From NCBI GenBank assembly GCA_009377755.1, contig WHTM01000013.1, positions 1 through 64,000 of the forward strand: DNA of 64,000 nucleotides, given 5' to 3'. This stretch comes from Hyphomicrobiales bacterium. GTDB taxonomy: Bacteria; Pseudomonadota; Alphaproteobacteria; Rhizobiales; Xanthobacteraceae. The notes under the pieces are model-generated. The model did not search any database and had not been told where the DNA came from. It saw nothing but the letters and a program-made list of their open reading frames with translations. Made by a program: the position numbers and the translations under genes. Shown here in pieces: positions 27,970 to 36,567 of the stretch; positions within the stretch are counted from its first letter, which is position 1, and each line of letters opens with the position of its first letter.

Positions 27970-28779
27970 ATGTACAACTTCACCTTTCACCAACCGACGA
28001 CACTGCGGCAGGCGGTCAATCTGCTGGCGAAGAACGAGGACGCCAAGCTCCTCGCCGGCGGGCATTCGCTGCTGCCGGTGATGAAGCAGCGGCTCGCCAG
28101 TCCGGCCGCGATCATCGACATATCGCGTATCCCGGAGCTTTCCGGCGTCGAGCTGAAGGGGCGCTCGGTGGTCGTGGGGGCCGGCACGACCCATTCGGAG
28201 GTCGCCAATTCTCAGGTTCTCAAGGACTCGATCCCCGGTCTCGCCGAAGTTCCGGCCTCGATCGGCGATCCGCATGTGCGGCATCGCGGGACGATTGGCG
28301 GCTCGATCGCCAACAACGATCCCAACGCGGACTATCCGGCCGCCGCGCTTGGCCTCGGTGCCACCATCATCACCAATAAGCGGCGGATCGCGGCCGACGA
28401 TTTCTTCCAGGGCATGTTCACGACCGCGCTGGAGCCGAACGAGATCATCACCAAGATGCAGTTCCCGATCGCCAAGAAGTGCGCCTACCAGAAGTTTAAG
28501 CATCCGGCGTCTGGCTTCGCGCTGGTCGGCGTGTTTGTGTCGAAGCGAGGATCGGACGTGCGGGTCGCGGTGACCGGCGCCGGCGCCAACGGCGTCTTCC
28601 GGGTGCCCGAGTTCGAGGCGGCACTGAAGAAGCGCTTCAATGCGAAGTCGCTGGACGGGCTGTCGGTGTCGGCCGACGGTATGAACAACGACATCCATGC
28701 CGGGCCGGAATACCGCGCGCACCTCGTCGGCGTGCTCGCCCGCCGCGCAGTGGCCGACGCCAACGCCCGCAAGGACTGA
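27970..28779 (+). CDS. coxM: Form II CO dehydrogenase-like medium (FAD) subunit
   Basis: A 269-residue FAD subunit of the CoxM/FAD-binding-5 family. Both FAD motifs are seen: AGGHSLLPVMKQRLA at about 31-45 and RGTIGGSIANNDPNADYPAA at about 109-128, then ALEPNEIITKMQFP. It passes electrons to the respiratory chain or other acceptors. It starts 24 bases after coxL. The C-terminus is slightly short against CoxM (about 288) but complete. A strong terminator-like hairpin follows at 28841, so coxS-coxL-coxM form the core transcript. Confidence 0.94.
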   Translation: MYNFTFHQPTTLRQAVNLLAKNEDAKLLAGGHSLLPVMKQRLASPAAIIDISRIPELSGVELKGRSVVVGAGTTHSEVANSQVLKDSIPGLAEVPASIGDPHVRHRGTIGGSIANNDPNADYPAAALGLGATIITNKRRIAADDFFQGMFTTALEPNEIITKMQFPIAKKCAYQKFKHPASGFALVGVFVSKRGSDVRVAVTGAGANGVFRVPEFEAALKKRFNAKSLDGLSVSADGMNNDIHAGPEYRAHLVGVLARRAVADANARKD

Positions 28780-28840
28780 CGCGACAGCGCAGGAGCGCCG
28801 AACGGGCTTAACGCTGCACGCATCTTAATGAGTCATCAAC

Positions 28841-28880
28841 GAAAGGGCGGTGCGGACGTTGGTCCGTGCCGCCTTTTCTT
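28841..28880 (+). terminator. Intrinsic terminator after coxM
   Basis: GGCGGTGCGGAC (28846-28857) pairs with GTCCGTGCCGCC (28862-28873) with two G-U pairs and a four-base loop, followed at once by TTTTCTT. A-rich bases before the stem match the T-run, so it could work in both directions. It ends coxSLM and implies that coxD, starting at 28986, has its own promoter or depends on read-through. Confidence 0.85.
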
Positions 28881-28985
28881 CATGAATGGCCGGCGCACGA
28901 CCCGCGTCCTTGTGCTAGAGGGCCCCGGCGTGGGGCGCATGACCGCGCCCTCGCACTCGTATTGTTGGTGAGGTAAGGTCCCGCC

Positions 28986-29912
28986 ATGACAGCAGCTCCG
29001 CGCAAGCTCCCCGCCACCATCGATGAAACGCTGTCGCTGCTGGCGGCGGCGGACTATCTCGCCGACCGGTCGCTTGCCACGGTGCTGTTCCTGGCGCTGA
29101 AGATGGGCCGCCCGCTGTTCCTGGAAGGCGAGGCCGGCGTCGGCAAGACCGAAATCGCCAAGGTGCTGAGCGCGACGCTCGGCCGGCGGCTGATCCGTCT
29201 GCAGTGCTACGAGGGGCTCGACGTCGCCGCGGCAGTCTATGAGTGGAACTATGCGGCGCAGATGATCGCGATCCGGCTTGCCGAGGCGGAAGGAACGGTC
29301 GACCGCGACCGTGTCTCGCACGATATCTTCTCGGAGCGGTTTCTCATCAAGCGGCCGTTGTTGCAGGCACTGGAGCCCGATCCGCTCGGCGCGCCGGTGC
29401 TGCTGATCGATGAGATCGACCGCACCGACGAGGCGTTCGAGGCGTTCTTGCTGGAAGTGCTGGCCGACTTCCAGGTAACGATCCCCGAGCTTGGCACCGT
29501 CAAGGCGGAACACCCGCCGATTGTCGTGGTCACCTCCAACCGCACGCGCGAGGTGCACGACGCGCTCAAGCGGCGCTGCCTCTATCACTGGGTCGGCTAT
29601 CCGAATGCTCAGCGCGAGTTGCAGATCGTGCGCGCCAAGGTGCCGGGCATTGCGAAAGCGTTGTCCGAGCAGATCGTCGCTTTCGTGCAGGCCCTACGCA
29701 AAGAGGACCTGTTCAAGGCGCCGGGCGTCGCCGAGACGCTCGACTGGGCAGGCGCTCTCACCGAGCTCAACGTGGTGGCGCTCGATCCAGCGACGGTCTC
29801 CGACACGCTCGGCGTGCTGCTCAAGTACCAGGACGATATCGCGCGGATCGAGGGCAGCAAGGCCAAGGACCTGCTCAATGCGGTGCGCGCCGAATTGCGC
29901 GCGGCGGAGTAG
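28986..29912 (+). CDS. coxD: MoxR-type AAA+ ATPase CoxD
   Basis: A 308-residue AAA+ chaperone with Walker A GEAGVGKT at 48-55, Walker B VLLIDEIDR at 138-146, sensor 1 VVTSNRTRE and the arginine-finger ALKRRCLYHW region. CoxD of Oligotropha is needed to build the active-site metal-sulfur centre of CO dehydrogenase and works with the VWA protein CoxE. Here coxE is not next to it but lies at 45.5 kb, about 16 kb away. Separated from coxM by 206 bases with a terminator. A REP-like palindrome follows its stop. Confidence 0.92.
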   Translation: MTAAPRKLPATIDETLSLLAAADYLADRSLATVLFLALKMGRPLFLEGEAGVGKTEIAKVLSATLGRRLIRLQCYEGLDVAAAVYEWNYAAQMIAIRLAEAEGTVDRDRVSHDIFSERFLIKRPLLQALEPDPLGAPVLLIDEIDRTDEAFEAFLLEVLADFQVTIPELGTVKAEHPPIVVVTSNRTREVHDALKRRCLYHWVGYPNAQRELQIVRAKVPGIAKALSEQIVAFVQALRKEDLFKAPGVAETLDWAGALTELNVVALDPATVSDTLGVLLKYQDDIARIEGSKAKDLLNAVRAELRAAE

Positions 29913-29936
29913 GGGGCGCTCATCCAGCCCCTCGGT

Positions 29937-30061
29937 TGTCATCCCGGCCAAACGACACGAAGTGTCGCGCGAGCCGGGATCCAATATCCCTGCGGCGGTG
30001 ATAGAACCGAGATGCAGGGTATATGGGTCCCGGCTCTCGCTTCCGCTCGGCCGGGATGACA
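29937..30061. repeat. Palindromic intergenic repeat (TGTCATCCCGGCC family)
   Basis: The 125-base unit is bounded by TGTCATCCCGGCC (29937-29949) and its exact complement GGCCGGGATGACA (30049-30061), with inner GGGATCCAATA / TATGGGTCCC halves, so that the whole can fold on itself. Related core sequence (GTCCCGGCC ... GAGAGCCGGGACCCAT) occurs at 31371-31405. These are REP-like elements frequent between rhizobial genes; the role is unknown. Confidence 0.75.
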
Positions 30062-30168
30062 GCGGCGAGTTAACCCCTTCGCAATGTTAATCCCTCAAAG
30101 TTTATCCATGTTGCGGCGGCGTCACGATCGCACCGCCGGCGACGCCGAGTGTTTAGGTGTTGCGTTGC

Positions 30169-31347
30169 ATGAGCGTGGGTATGGTTGCGTTGCGTACCTG
30201 GCTGAGGGGCGGCATCATTGCGCCCTTCGGCCTCTGTACCTTTGTCGTCGCGCTGCTGCCGGTGTCGGTCGGCATCCAGGACCTTACGGCATTGTTCTCA
30301 CATCAGGCGACCGCCGGCCAGCGCCAGTCGGCGCTGGCGTCGCCGTTCGAGACGATCCATGCCGCAACCTACAGCTTTCCGCAGCCGGTCGGTACCGCCA
30401 TCCCGCGGCAGCCCGGTTATCGCCTCGCAAACCTCGACCCCAAGGGCCACGCCGCGCTTGCGCCGGCCTTCGAGCCTGACGAGACCGCGACACCCGGACT
30501 GCCGTCCGAGGATCCGGTCACCGGATTGCCCTCCGAGGACGACGTATGGCCAGAGATTGGGCCCGCGGTGCTTTCCGAGGCGCACAACCCGGCCACGGAC
30601 ACCGCGCGTCTTAATTTCGGCGTCGACTCCATGAACGCGCCGCTGAGCGCTCTGAACTGGCCGGCGGAGGATCTGGAACCTCCGGTTCCGTTACCGGCGC
30701 GGCGGCCACCGGATGCGGACATTACGTTGCAGGTGGCTGCGCCCGCCTCGGCAAAAGGCGGGGGGAAGAAAGCCGGGCCGGGCACGGCCGGCGAGACGGT
30801 CGCCGACACGGGCGAGGTCACGGGCAAGGGCAAGCGGCCACAAAGTCCGGCCGAACGTCTCCGCCTTGACACCAAGGCGCGCGTCAACGCGGAGAAGTGC
30901 CTTGCCGAAGCGGTCTATTTCGAGTCGCGAGGGGAGGCCGCGCGCGGGCAGATCGCGGTCGCGCAGGTGGTGATGAACCGGGTCTTCTCCGAGTTCTACC
31001 CCGACAACGTGTGCCGCGTTGTCTACCAGAACGCCCACCGGCGCCTCGCGTGCCAGTTCACCTTCGCCTGCGACGGCATCCGCGATGTTGTCAACGATCC
31101 GCCGGCCTGGCAACGCGCCAAGCGCATCGCCAGGGACACGCTCGACGGCAAGCTATGGCTCGACGACGTGGGCAAGGCGACGCACTACCATGCCTATTGG
31201 GTGCGTCCATGGTGGATCCGCACCATGCGCAAGCTACACAAGATCGGCGTGCACACCTTCTACCGCCCGCGCCGCTGGGGCGACGGCTCGGACGAGCCGA
31301 TCTGGGGCAATGCGGCGGCAACGGCGGAAGTCGTGAAGACGCTGTAA
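30169..31347 (+). CDS. SleB-like cell wall hydrolase
   Basis: A 392-residue envelope protein. One N-terminal hydrophobic segment (about 12-34) acts as signal anchor, followed by about 210 residues of Pro/Ala/Glu-rich, low-complexity linker, then a C-terminal SleB/Hydrolase_2 domain beginning NAEKCLAEAVYFESRGEAARGQIAVAQVVMNRV, with the conserved Glu in the first helix, and KATHYHAYWVRPWW later. SleB enzymes are lytic transglycosylases of spore cortex; in alphaproteobacteria homologs are thought to trim peptidoglycan. ATG 30169 chosen; ATG 30181 is possible. It faces nadC convergently across a repeat. Confidence 0.88.
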   Translation: MSVGMVALRTWLRGGIIAPFGLCTFVVALLPVSVGIQDLTALFSHQATAGQRQSALASPFETIHAATYSFPQPVGTAIPRQPGYRLANLDPKGHAALAPAFEPDETATPGLPSEDPVTGLPSEDDVWPEIGPAVLSEAHNPATDTARLNFGVDSMNAPLSALNWPAEDLEPPVPLPARRPPDADITLQVAAPASAKGGGKKAGPGTAGETVADTGEVTGKGKRPQSPAERLRLDTKARVNAEKCLAEAVYFESRGEAARGQIAVAQVVMNRVFSEFYPDNVCRVVYQNAHRRLACQFTFACDGIRDVVNDPPAWQRAKRIARDTLDGKLWLDDVGKATHYHAYWVRPWWIRTMRKLHKIGVHTFYRPRRWGDGSDEPIWGNAAATAEVVKTL

Positions 31348-31365
31348 GGTTCGCACAGAATTAGC

Positions 31366-31526
31366 GGCTGTCGTCCCGGCCGAGCGAAGCGAGAGCCGGG
31401 ACCCATGCATCCCCGTGCTTGAGTTCCAGAGCTGCTTCTGGGGTACGTGGGTCCCGGATCGGCGCCCGCAGCCAAGTTTACGCAGGCTGCGTAAACTTGG
31501 CTGCGTTGCCGTCCAAAATGACAGCC
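31366..31526. repeat. Palindromic repeat with perfect 16-bp hairpin between sleB-like gene and nadC
   Basis: The gap between these convergent genes is a repeat bounded by GGCTGTC (31366-31372) and GACAGCC (31520-31526). Inside, CAGCCAAGTTTACGCA (31469-31484) and TGCGTAAACTTGGCTG (31488-31503) form a perfect 16-bp stem with a three-base loop. The left half shares the CCCGGCC...GCCGGGACCCAT core with the repeat at 29937. It may end transcription from both sides, but lacks a T-run. Confidence 0.75.
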
Positions 31527-31543
31527 GAAAGGTTTTCGACAGC

Positions 31544-32485
31544 TCACATCGCGATGTCGAGACCGATGTCGAGGTTCGGCGCCGAGTGCGTGAGCGCGCC
31601 GGACGACACATAGTCGACGCCCGTCTCGGCGATTGCCGCAACCGTATCCAGTGTGATGCCGCCGGAGGCTTCGGTGATCATGCGCCCACCGATCATCTTC
31701 ACGGCGCGGCGCATGGCTTCGACGTCCATGTTGTCGAGCAGCACCACGTCGGCGAGCCCGATATTGAGCACCTCTTCGAGCTGCGTGAGGTTGTCGACCT
31801 CGATCTCGATCTTGACCAGATGGCCGACGCTCGCCTTGGCGCGTTCCAGCACCGCGCGGATGCCGCCGGCGACGGCGATGTGATTGTCCTTGATCAGCAC
31901 CGCATCATCGAGACCGAAGCGGTGATTGAAGCCGCCGCCGCAGCGGATCGCGTATTTCAGCAGCGCGCGCAGTCCCGGCGTGGTCTTGCGGGTGCAGATC
32001 ACTCGCGTATCAGTATGCGCGATTCTGCGCACGTAGCGGGCGGTGGCGGTGGCGGTACCCGACAAAGTGCCGATGAAGTTCAGTGCGGTGCGCTCTGCGG
32101 CGAGAATGGCGCGGGCAGGTCCGGCCACTGTCATCAGCTCGGTCTTGGCGACGACCGCCATGCCGTCGCGGGCATGCGGCGTGATCTCGATGTCGGGCGC
32201 GAGCCGGCGGAACGTCGCCGCCACCAGCGGCAGCCCCGCAATGGTGCCGGCCTTGCGTGCGACCAGCGCGGCGCGCGCGGTCGCATCCTCGGGAACCGTC
32301 GCGATAGAGGTAATGTCGCCGGCGCGGCCGAGATCCTCGGCGAGCGCGCGGTTCGCCGCCTCGTCGATCTCGAGCGGCGAGATGAAGGCATCGGGGCAGA
32401 ACAGCGAGCCGATCGCCGGCGCCGCGTCGGTGCCGGGCGGCTTGACGATCGAAATGTTCGGCCGCTTCAGCGATCGCATGGTCAT
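31544..32485 (-). CDS. nadC: Nicotinate-nucleotide pyrophosphorylase (carboxylating)
   Basis: A 313-residue quinolinate phosphoribosyltransferase turning quinolinate and PRPP into nicotinate mononucleotide and CO2 in NAD synthesis. Recognisable blocks: [59 protein letters not shown] split as the substrate site, [16 protein letters not shown] and EASGGITL. Length is a little above the norm because of 25 extra N-terminal residues. Two in-frame starts (32485 and 32479) follow GGGGAGA; the second is better spaced. It lies 43 bases after nadA in one transcript, with no nadB between. Confidence 0.95.
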   Translation of the reverse strand: MTMRSLKRPNISIVKPPGTDAAPAIGSLFCPDAFISPLEIDEAANRALAEDLGRAGDITSIATVPEDATARAALVARKAGTIAGLPLVAATFRRLAPDIEITPHARDGMAVVAKTELMTVAGPARAILAAERTALNFIGTLSGTATATARYVRRIAHTDTRVICTRKTTPGLRALLKYAIRCGGGFNHRFGLDDAVLIKDNHIAVAGGIRAVLERAKASVGHLVKIEIEVDNLTQLEEVLNIGLADVVLLDNMDVEAMRRAVKMIGGRMITEASGGITLDTVAAIAETGVDYVSSGALTHSAPNLDIGLDIAM

Positions 32486-32528
32486 TCTCTCCCCAAAGAT
32501 AAACGTGCCGTGCCGGCACGATCGGCGC

Positions 32529-33623
32529 TCAGCTCTTCAGATGCACCATCCGTTCCACCGAGCGCCGCGCCTTCTCGGCGATCGCCGGATCGATCACGAC
32601 CTCCTCACGCATGTGTACGAGGCTGTCGAGAATCTTCGGCAGTGTGATCCGCTTCATGTGCGGGCAGAGATTGCACGGCCGCACGAATTCCACGTCCGGA
32701 AGTTCGGCCTGCACGTTGTCGGCCATCGAGCATTCGGTGACCATGACGATGCGCTTCGGCTTGTGTGCGCGCACCCAGTCGATCATGTGCGCGGTCGAGC
32801 CGGTGAAGTCGGCCTCCGCCAGCACGTCCGGCGGGCATTCGGGATGCGCGATGATGGCGAGCGAAGGATCGCTGTCGCGATAGAGGCGCAGCTCATCGCC
32901 GGTGAATCGCTCGTGCACCTCGCAGGCGCCCTTCCAGGCGATGATCTTCACCTTGGTCTGCGAGGCGACGTATTTCGCGAGATACTGGTCGGGCAGGAAG
33001 ATAACGGTATCGCTGCCGAGGCTTTCGACAACCTGCAGCGCGTTCGACGAGGTGCAGCAGATGTCGACCTCCGCCTTCACCTCCGCCGAGGTGTTGACAT
33101 AGGCGACGACCGGCACGCCGGGATAGCGTTCGCGCAGCACCCGCACGTCCTCGCCGGTGATGGAGGCGGCGAGCGAGCAGCCGGCCCTGAGATCCGGAAT
33201 GAGGACAGTTTTCCCCGGATTGAGGATTTTCGAGGTCTCGGCCATGAAGTGCACACCGCACTGGACGATCACGTCGGCGTCGACCTTGGTCGCCTCGCGA
33301 GCGAGCTGCAGCGAGTCGCCGACGTAATCGGCAACGCAGTTGTAGATTTCCGGCGTCTGATAGTTGTGCGCCAAGATGACCGCGTTGCGCTGCTTCTTCA
33401 GTGCATTAATCGCAACGATGTACGGAGCGAAGAACGGCCACTCGATTGATGGGACGACGGTCTTGACGCGCTCGTAGAGATGCGCCGTCGCCTTGGCGAC
33501 GTCCTCGTTCCAGTCGAGCGGGGGCATCGGCAACGGGTGGTGACGGCGCGGCGACGGCGGCCGCGCGAACGGCAAGCGCGCGTCAGGCGCGCGGACCCTA
33601 CCAAGAGTTTCCATCATCGACAT
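32529..33623 (-). CDS. nadA: Quinolinate synthase A
   Basis: A 364-residue [4Fe-4S] enzyme condensing iminoaspartate with dihydroxyacetone phosphate to quinolinate. [61 protein letters not shown], the EC of TECSMADN and [14 protein letters not shown] are typical, and cysteines suited to the cluster are present in the [16 protein letters not shown] and CNLCPHMK segments. The N-terminal 35 residues are basic and poorly conserved, so a later start is possible. Iminoaspartate must come from a nadB or aspartate dehydrogenase outside this pair. Confidence 0.95.
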   Translation of the reverse strand: MSMMETLGRVRAPDARLPFARPPSPRRHHPLPMPPLDWNEDVAKATAHLYERVKTVVPSIEWPFFAPYIVAINALKKQRNAVILAHNYQTPEIYNCVADYVGDSLQLAREATKVDADVIVQCGVHFMAETSKILNPGKTVLIPDLRAGCSLAASITGEDVRVLRERYPGVPVVAYVNTSAEVKAEVDICCTSSNALQVVESLGSDTVIFLPDQYLAKYVASQTKVKIIAWKGACEVHERFTGDELRLYRDSDPSLAIIAHPECPPDVLAEADFTGSTAHMIDWVRAHKPKRIVMVTECSMADNVQAELPDVEFVRPCNLCPHMKRITLPKILDSLVHMREEVVIDPAIAEKARRSVERMVHLKS

Positions 33624-33918
33624 AGCCGCGGATCCCTGCCCTGATATACTCTACTTGAGCATATTAGGGGCCGCAAAAGAGCCGGATGGACCGGCCGCGT
33701 TTATTCTCAATTCGAGCAAATGTTATATAGCACGGGTCCCGCGCCGGCGCCATAGCTGCCGAAGAAAAATCAGCCATGCAGTGACGGGATGCACGGCCCG
33801 CGCCCGTACCGATTGGTGCGCTGCGGAGATGCCTTTATGGTGCGGGTCCTTTCGCGCTCCGATGCGGCGCCAAAAGCCGGTGAATCCAATGGCCGAAGTG
33901 CAGGGAGGCGTGCGACGC

Positions 33919-35127
33919 ATGACGTGGCGGACGCCGCTCGTCGTCACCATTTGCGCCTGCCTGATCGGGATGATCGCATTCGGGCCGCGCTCGGCGCTCG
34001 GATTTTTCCTGCAGCCGATCAGCCTCACCAACGGCTGGGGCCGCGACGTCTTCGCACTCGGCATCGCCATGCAGAATCTGCTGTGGGGCATTGGCCAGCC
34101 GATCGCTGGCGGCTTCGCCGACCGCTATGGCGTCGTCCGGGTGCTGGTGGTCGGCGCCGTCCTCTATGCCCTCGGCCTGGTGCTGATGGCTTACGCGACG
34201 AGCCCCGCGGTGTTCCATCTGTCGGGCGGCGTGCTGCTGGGTTTCGGGCTGTCGGGGTGCTCGTTCCCGCTGGTGATCGGCGCGCTCGGCAAGCTCGTTC
34301 CGGAGAGTTGGCGCTCAACCGCGTTCGGCGCCGGCACCGCAGCCGGCTCGTTCGGCCAGTTCCTGTTCTCACCGCTGGCGCTGTGGCTGACCGATCAGTT
34401 CGGCTGGCAGATGGCGCTGCTTGTTTTCGCCGGGTTGATCATGCTGATCATTCCCTTGTCGCTGGCATTGGCCACGCCGCGGTCGGGAGCGGGCGCCGTC
34501 GTCGGGCTTCCGCCGCAGTCGTTCCGGCAGGCATTGGCGGAAGCGTTCGGTCACCGAAGCTACGTGCTGCTCGTGCTCGGCTTCTTCACCTGCGGATTCC
34601 AACTCGCCTTCATCACCGTGCATCTGCCCGCCTACCTGCTCGACCGCGGGCTTGATGCGGCAACCGGCGCGATCACGATTGCGGTGATCGGACTGTTCAA
34701 CATCGTCGGCTCGTTGGCCTCGGGCTGGCTTGGCAATCGCATGCCGAAGCGGTTCATTCTCGCGGCGATTTACTTCTCCCGGGCGATGGCGGTCGTGGTC
34801 TTCATCACGCTGCCGCCGAGCGTGCCGGCGACGCTAATATTCGGCGCCTTCACCGGGCTACTCTGGTTGTCGACGGTGCCGCCGACCTCAGGGCTCGTCG
34901 CCACCATGTTCGGCACCCGCTGGCTGGCGATGCTGTTCGGCTTTGCCTTCTTCAGCCACCAGGTCGGCGGCTTCCTCGGCGTGCTGCTCGGCGGCGTCGT
35001 GTTCGAGTACACAGGCTCGTACAATCCGATCTGGTGGCTGTCGGTGATGTTCGGCGTGCTGTCGGCCCTGATCAATCTGCCGATCGTCGAAAAGCCGGTT
35101 CCGCGCATGGCAGCAGCGCCGGCCTGA
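33919..35127 (+). CDS. MFS transporter, first of a tandem pair
   Basis: A 402-residue, 12-segment major facilitator. It starts MTWRTPLVVTICACLIG, with LQPISLTNGWGRDVFALGIAMQNLLWGIGQPIAGGFADRYG giving the loop 2-3 signature (GxxADRYG). The central cytoplasmic loop is about 195-215, and GFFTCGFQLAFITVHLPAYL resembles MFS families that import organic acids. It is clearly paralogous to the next gene over the whole length, including FGHRSYVLL and LSTVPPTSGLVATMFGTRW. ATG 33919 follows GGGAGG; upstream Met codons have no matching sequence in the paralog. The substrate is unknown. Confidence 0.87.
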   Translation: MTWRTPLVVTICACLIGMIAFGPRSALGFFLQPISLTNGWGRDVFALGIAMQNLLWGIGQPIAGGFADRYGVVRVLVVGAVLYALGLVLMAYATSPAVFHLSGGVLLGFGLSGCSFPLVIGALGKLVPESWRSTAFGAGTAAGSFGQFLFSPLALWLTDQFGWQMALLVFAGLIMLIIPLSLALATPRSGAGAVVGLPPQSFRQALAEAFGHRSYVLLVLGFFTCGFQLAFITVHLPAYLLDRGLDAATGAITIAVIGLFNIVGSLASGWLGNRMPKRFILAAIYFSRAMAVVVFITLPPSVPATLIFGAFTGLLWLSTVPPTSGLVATMFGTRWLAMLFGFAFFSHQVGGFLGVLLGGVVFEYTGSYNPIWWLSVMFGVLSALINLPIVEKPVPRMAAAPA

Positions 35128-35264
35128 CTCGCCCGAAACCTTTTGCTCACTGCTGCCGCGCAGCGGCGGTAGTCCGGGATTGTGATGTCTGCTGCTCCGG
35201 CTCCATCGATCGGACGACGCGCATGTCTTGAGTGGATGCGATGGCCGAGCGGGGAGGACCAAGC

Positions 35265-36497
35265 ATGACAGTCAAGCCTTTCGCGTGGCGCACGCCCGCC
35301 GTTATCCTGATTTGCGGGTGCGCCGTCGCCGTCGTCGGCTTCGGTGCGCGCTCCGGGCTCGGATTTTTCCTGACGCCGATCTCGACCGCCAACGGGTGGG
35401 GCCGCGACGTGTTCGCGCTGGCGCTGGCGCTGCAGATGCTGCTGTGGGGTGCCGGCCAGCCGTTCGCCGGCGGGCTTGCCGACCGCTTCGGCGCGCCGCC
35501 GGTGTTGTGCGTCGGCGCCATCATCTATGCGTCGGGCTTGGCATTGATGGCCTACGCGACGACGCCGCTGGAACTGCACCTGACGGCGGGCGTGCTGATC
35601 GGCCTTGGCATGTCGGGCGCGTCCTTCACGCTCGTGATCGGCGCGTTCGGCAAGCTGATGCCGGAACAATGGCGCTCGCTCGCGTTCGGCGCGGCAACCG
35701 CGGCAGGTTCGTTCGGTCAGTTCCTGTTCTCGCCGCTCTCGGTCGCGCTGATCGAGGCTGTCGGCTGGAAGCCGACGCTGGTCATTCTCGGCGCGTCCGT
35801 GCTGCTGATCATGCCGCTGTCCCTGGCGCTGGTGGCACCACGGGGCGCAGGCGCGCAGACGCCGGGCGCCGCCCCGGCGCAGCGCCAATCGGTCGCGCAG
35901 GCGCTGACGGAAGCGTTCGGCCACCGCAGCTATGTGCTGCTGATGCTCGGCTATTTTACCTGCGGGTTCCAACTGTTTTTCATCGGCGTGCACCTGCCGG
36001 CCTACCTGGTTGACAGCGGCCTGTCGGCCGAGATCGGCGGTTGGACGCTCGCCATCATCGGCCTGTTCAATATCATCGGCTCGATCGGCGCGGGGTGGCT
36101 CGGAAACCTCATGCCGAGGCGCTTCATCCTCGCGGCGATCTATTTTGGGCGCTCGGTGGCCATTCTCATCTACGTCATGCTGCCGCTGAGTACCGCCAGC
36201 ACCCTGATCTTCGGCGCCGTCATGGGCATCCTTTGGTTGTCGACCGTGCCGCCGACTTCGTCGCTGGTGGCGATCATGTTCGGAACACGGTGGCTTACGA
36301 TGCTGGTCGGCGCGGCATTCTTCAGCCACCAGGTCGGTGGCTTTCTCGGCGTCTGGCTCGGCGGTGTGCTGTTCGAGAGCACGGGCTCCTATGACGTGGT
36401 CTGGTATCTGACGATCTTGCTCGGCGTTGCCTCGGCGCTGATCAATCTGCCGATCGTCGAGAAGCCGGTGGTACGGACGGCGGCGGCGCCGGCTTGA
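35265..36497 (+). CDS. MFS transporter, second of a tandem pair
   Basis: A 410-residue transporter aligning end to end with the preceding one. Shared segments include NGWGRDVFAL, TAAGSFGQFLFSPL, FGHRSYVLL, FTCGFQL, HLPAYL, GLFNI, LSTVPPTS and FFSHQVGGFLGV, while the central loop differs (RGAGAQTPGAAPAQRQS here). GGGGAGG before ATG 35265 fixes the start. The pair arose by tandem duplication and has since diverged considerably, which suggests different substrates or affinities. acuI follows 70 bases downstream in the same direction, possibly on the same transcript. Confidence 0.87.
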   Translation: MTVKPFAWRTPAVILICGCAVAVVGFGARSGLGFFLTPISTANGWGRDVFALALALQMLLWGAGQPFAGGLADRFGAPPVLCVGAIIYASGLALMAYATTPLELHLTAGVLIGLGMSGASFTLVIGAFGKLMPEQWRSLAFGAATAAGSFGQFLFSPLSVALIEAVGWKPTLVILGASVLLIMPLSLALVAPRGAGAQTPGAAPAQRQSVAQALTEAFGHRSYVLLMLGYFTCGFQLFFIGVHLPAYLVDSGLSAEIGGWTLAIIGLFNIIGSIGAGWLGNLMPRRFILAAIYFGRSVAILIYVMLPLSTASTLIFGAVMGILWLSTVPPTSSLVAIMFGTRWLTMLVGAAFFSHQVGGFLGVWLGGVLFESTGSYDVVWYLTILLGVASALINLPIVEKPVVRTAAAPA

Positions 36498-36567
36498 TCT
36501 GTGGCTTGCGTCCGCGCGTCCGTCGCGCCAAAAATTTCCAGGGACGGGTTTAGGGACGGACGTAGAC

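Noticed and set aside
26122-28722. 866-codon minus-strand open frame across coxL and coxM
   Set aside because: It is antisense to clearly coding coxL/coxM, is Arg/His/Asp-rich without any domain, and arises from high third-position GC in the real genes.
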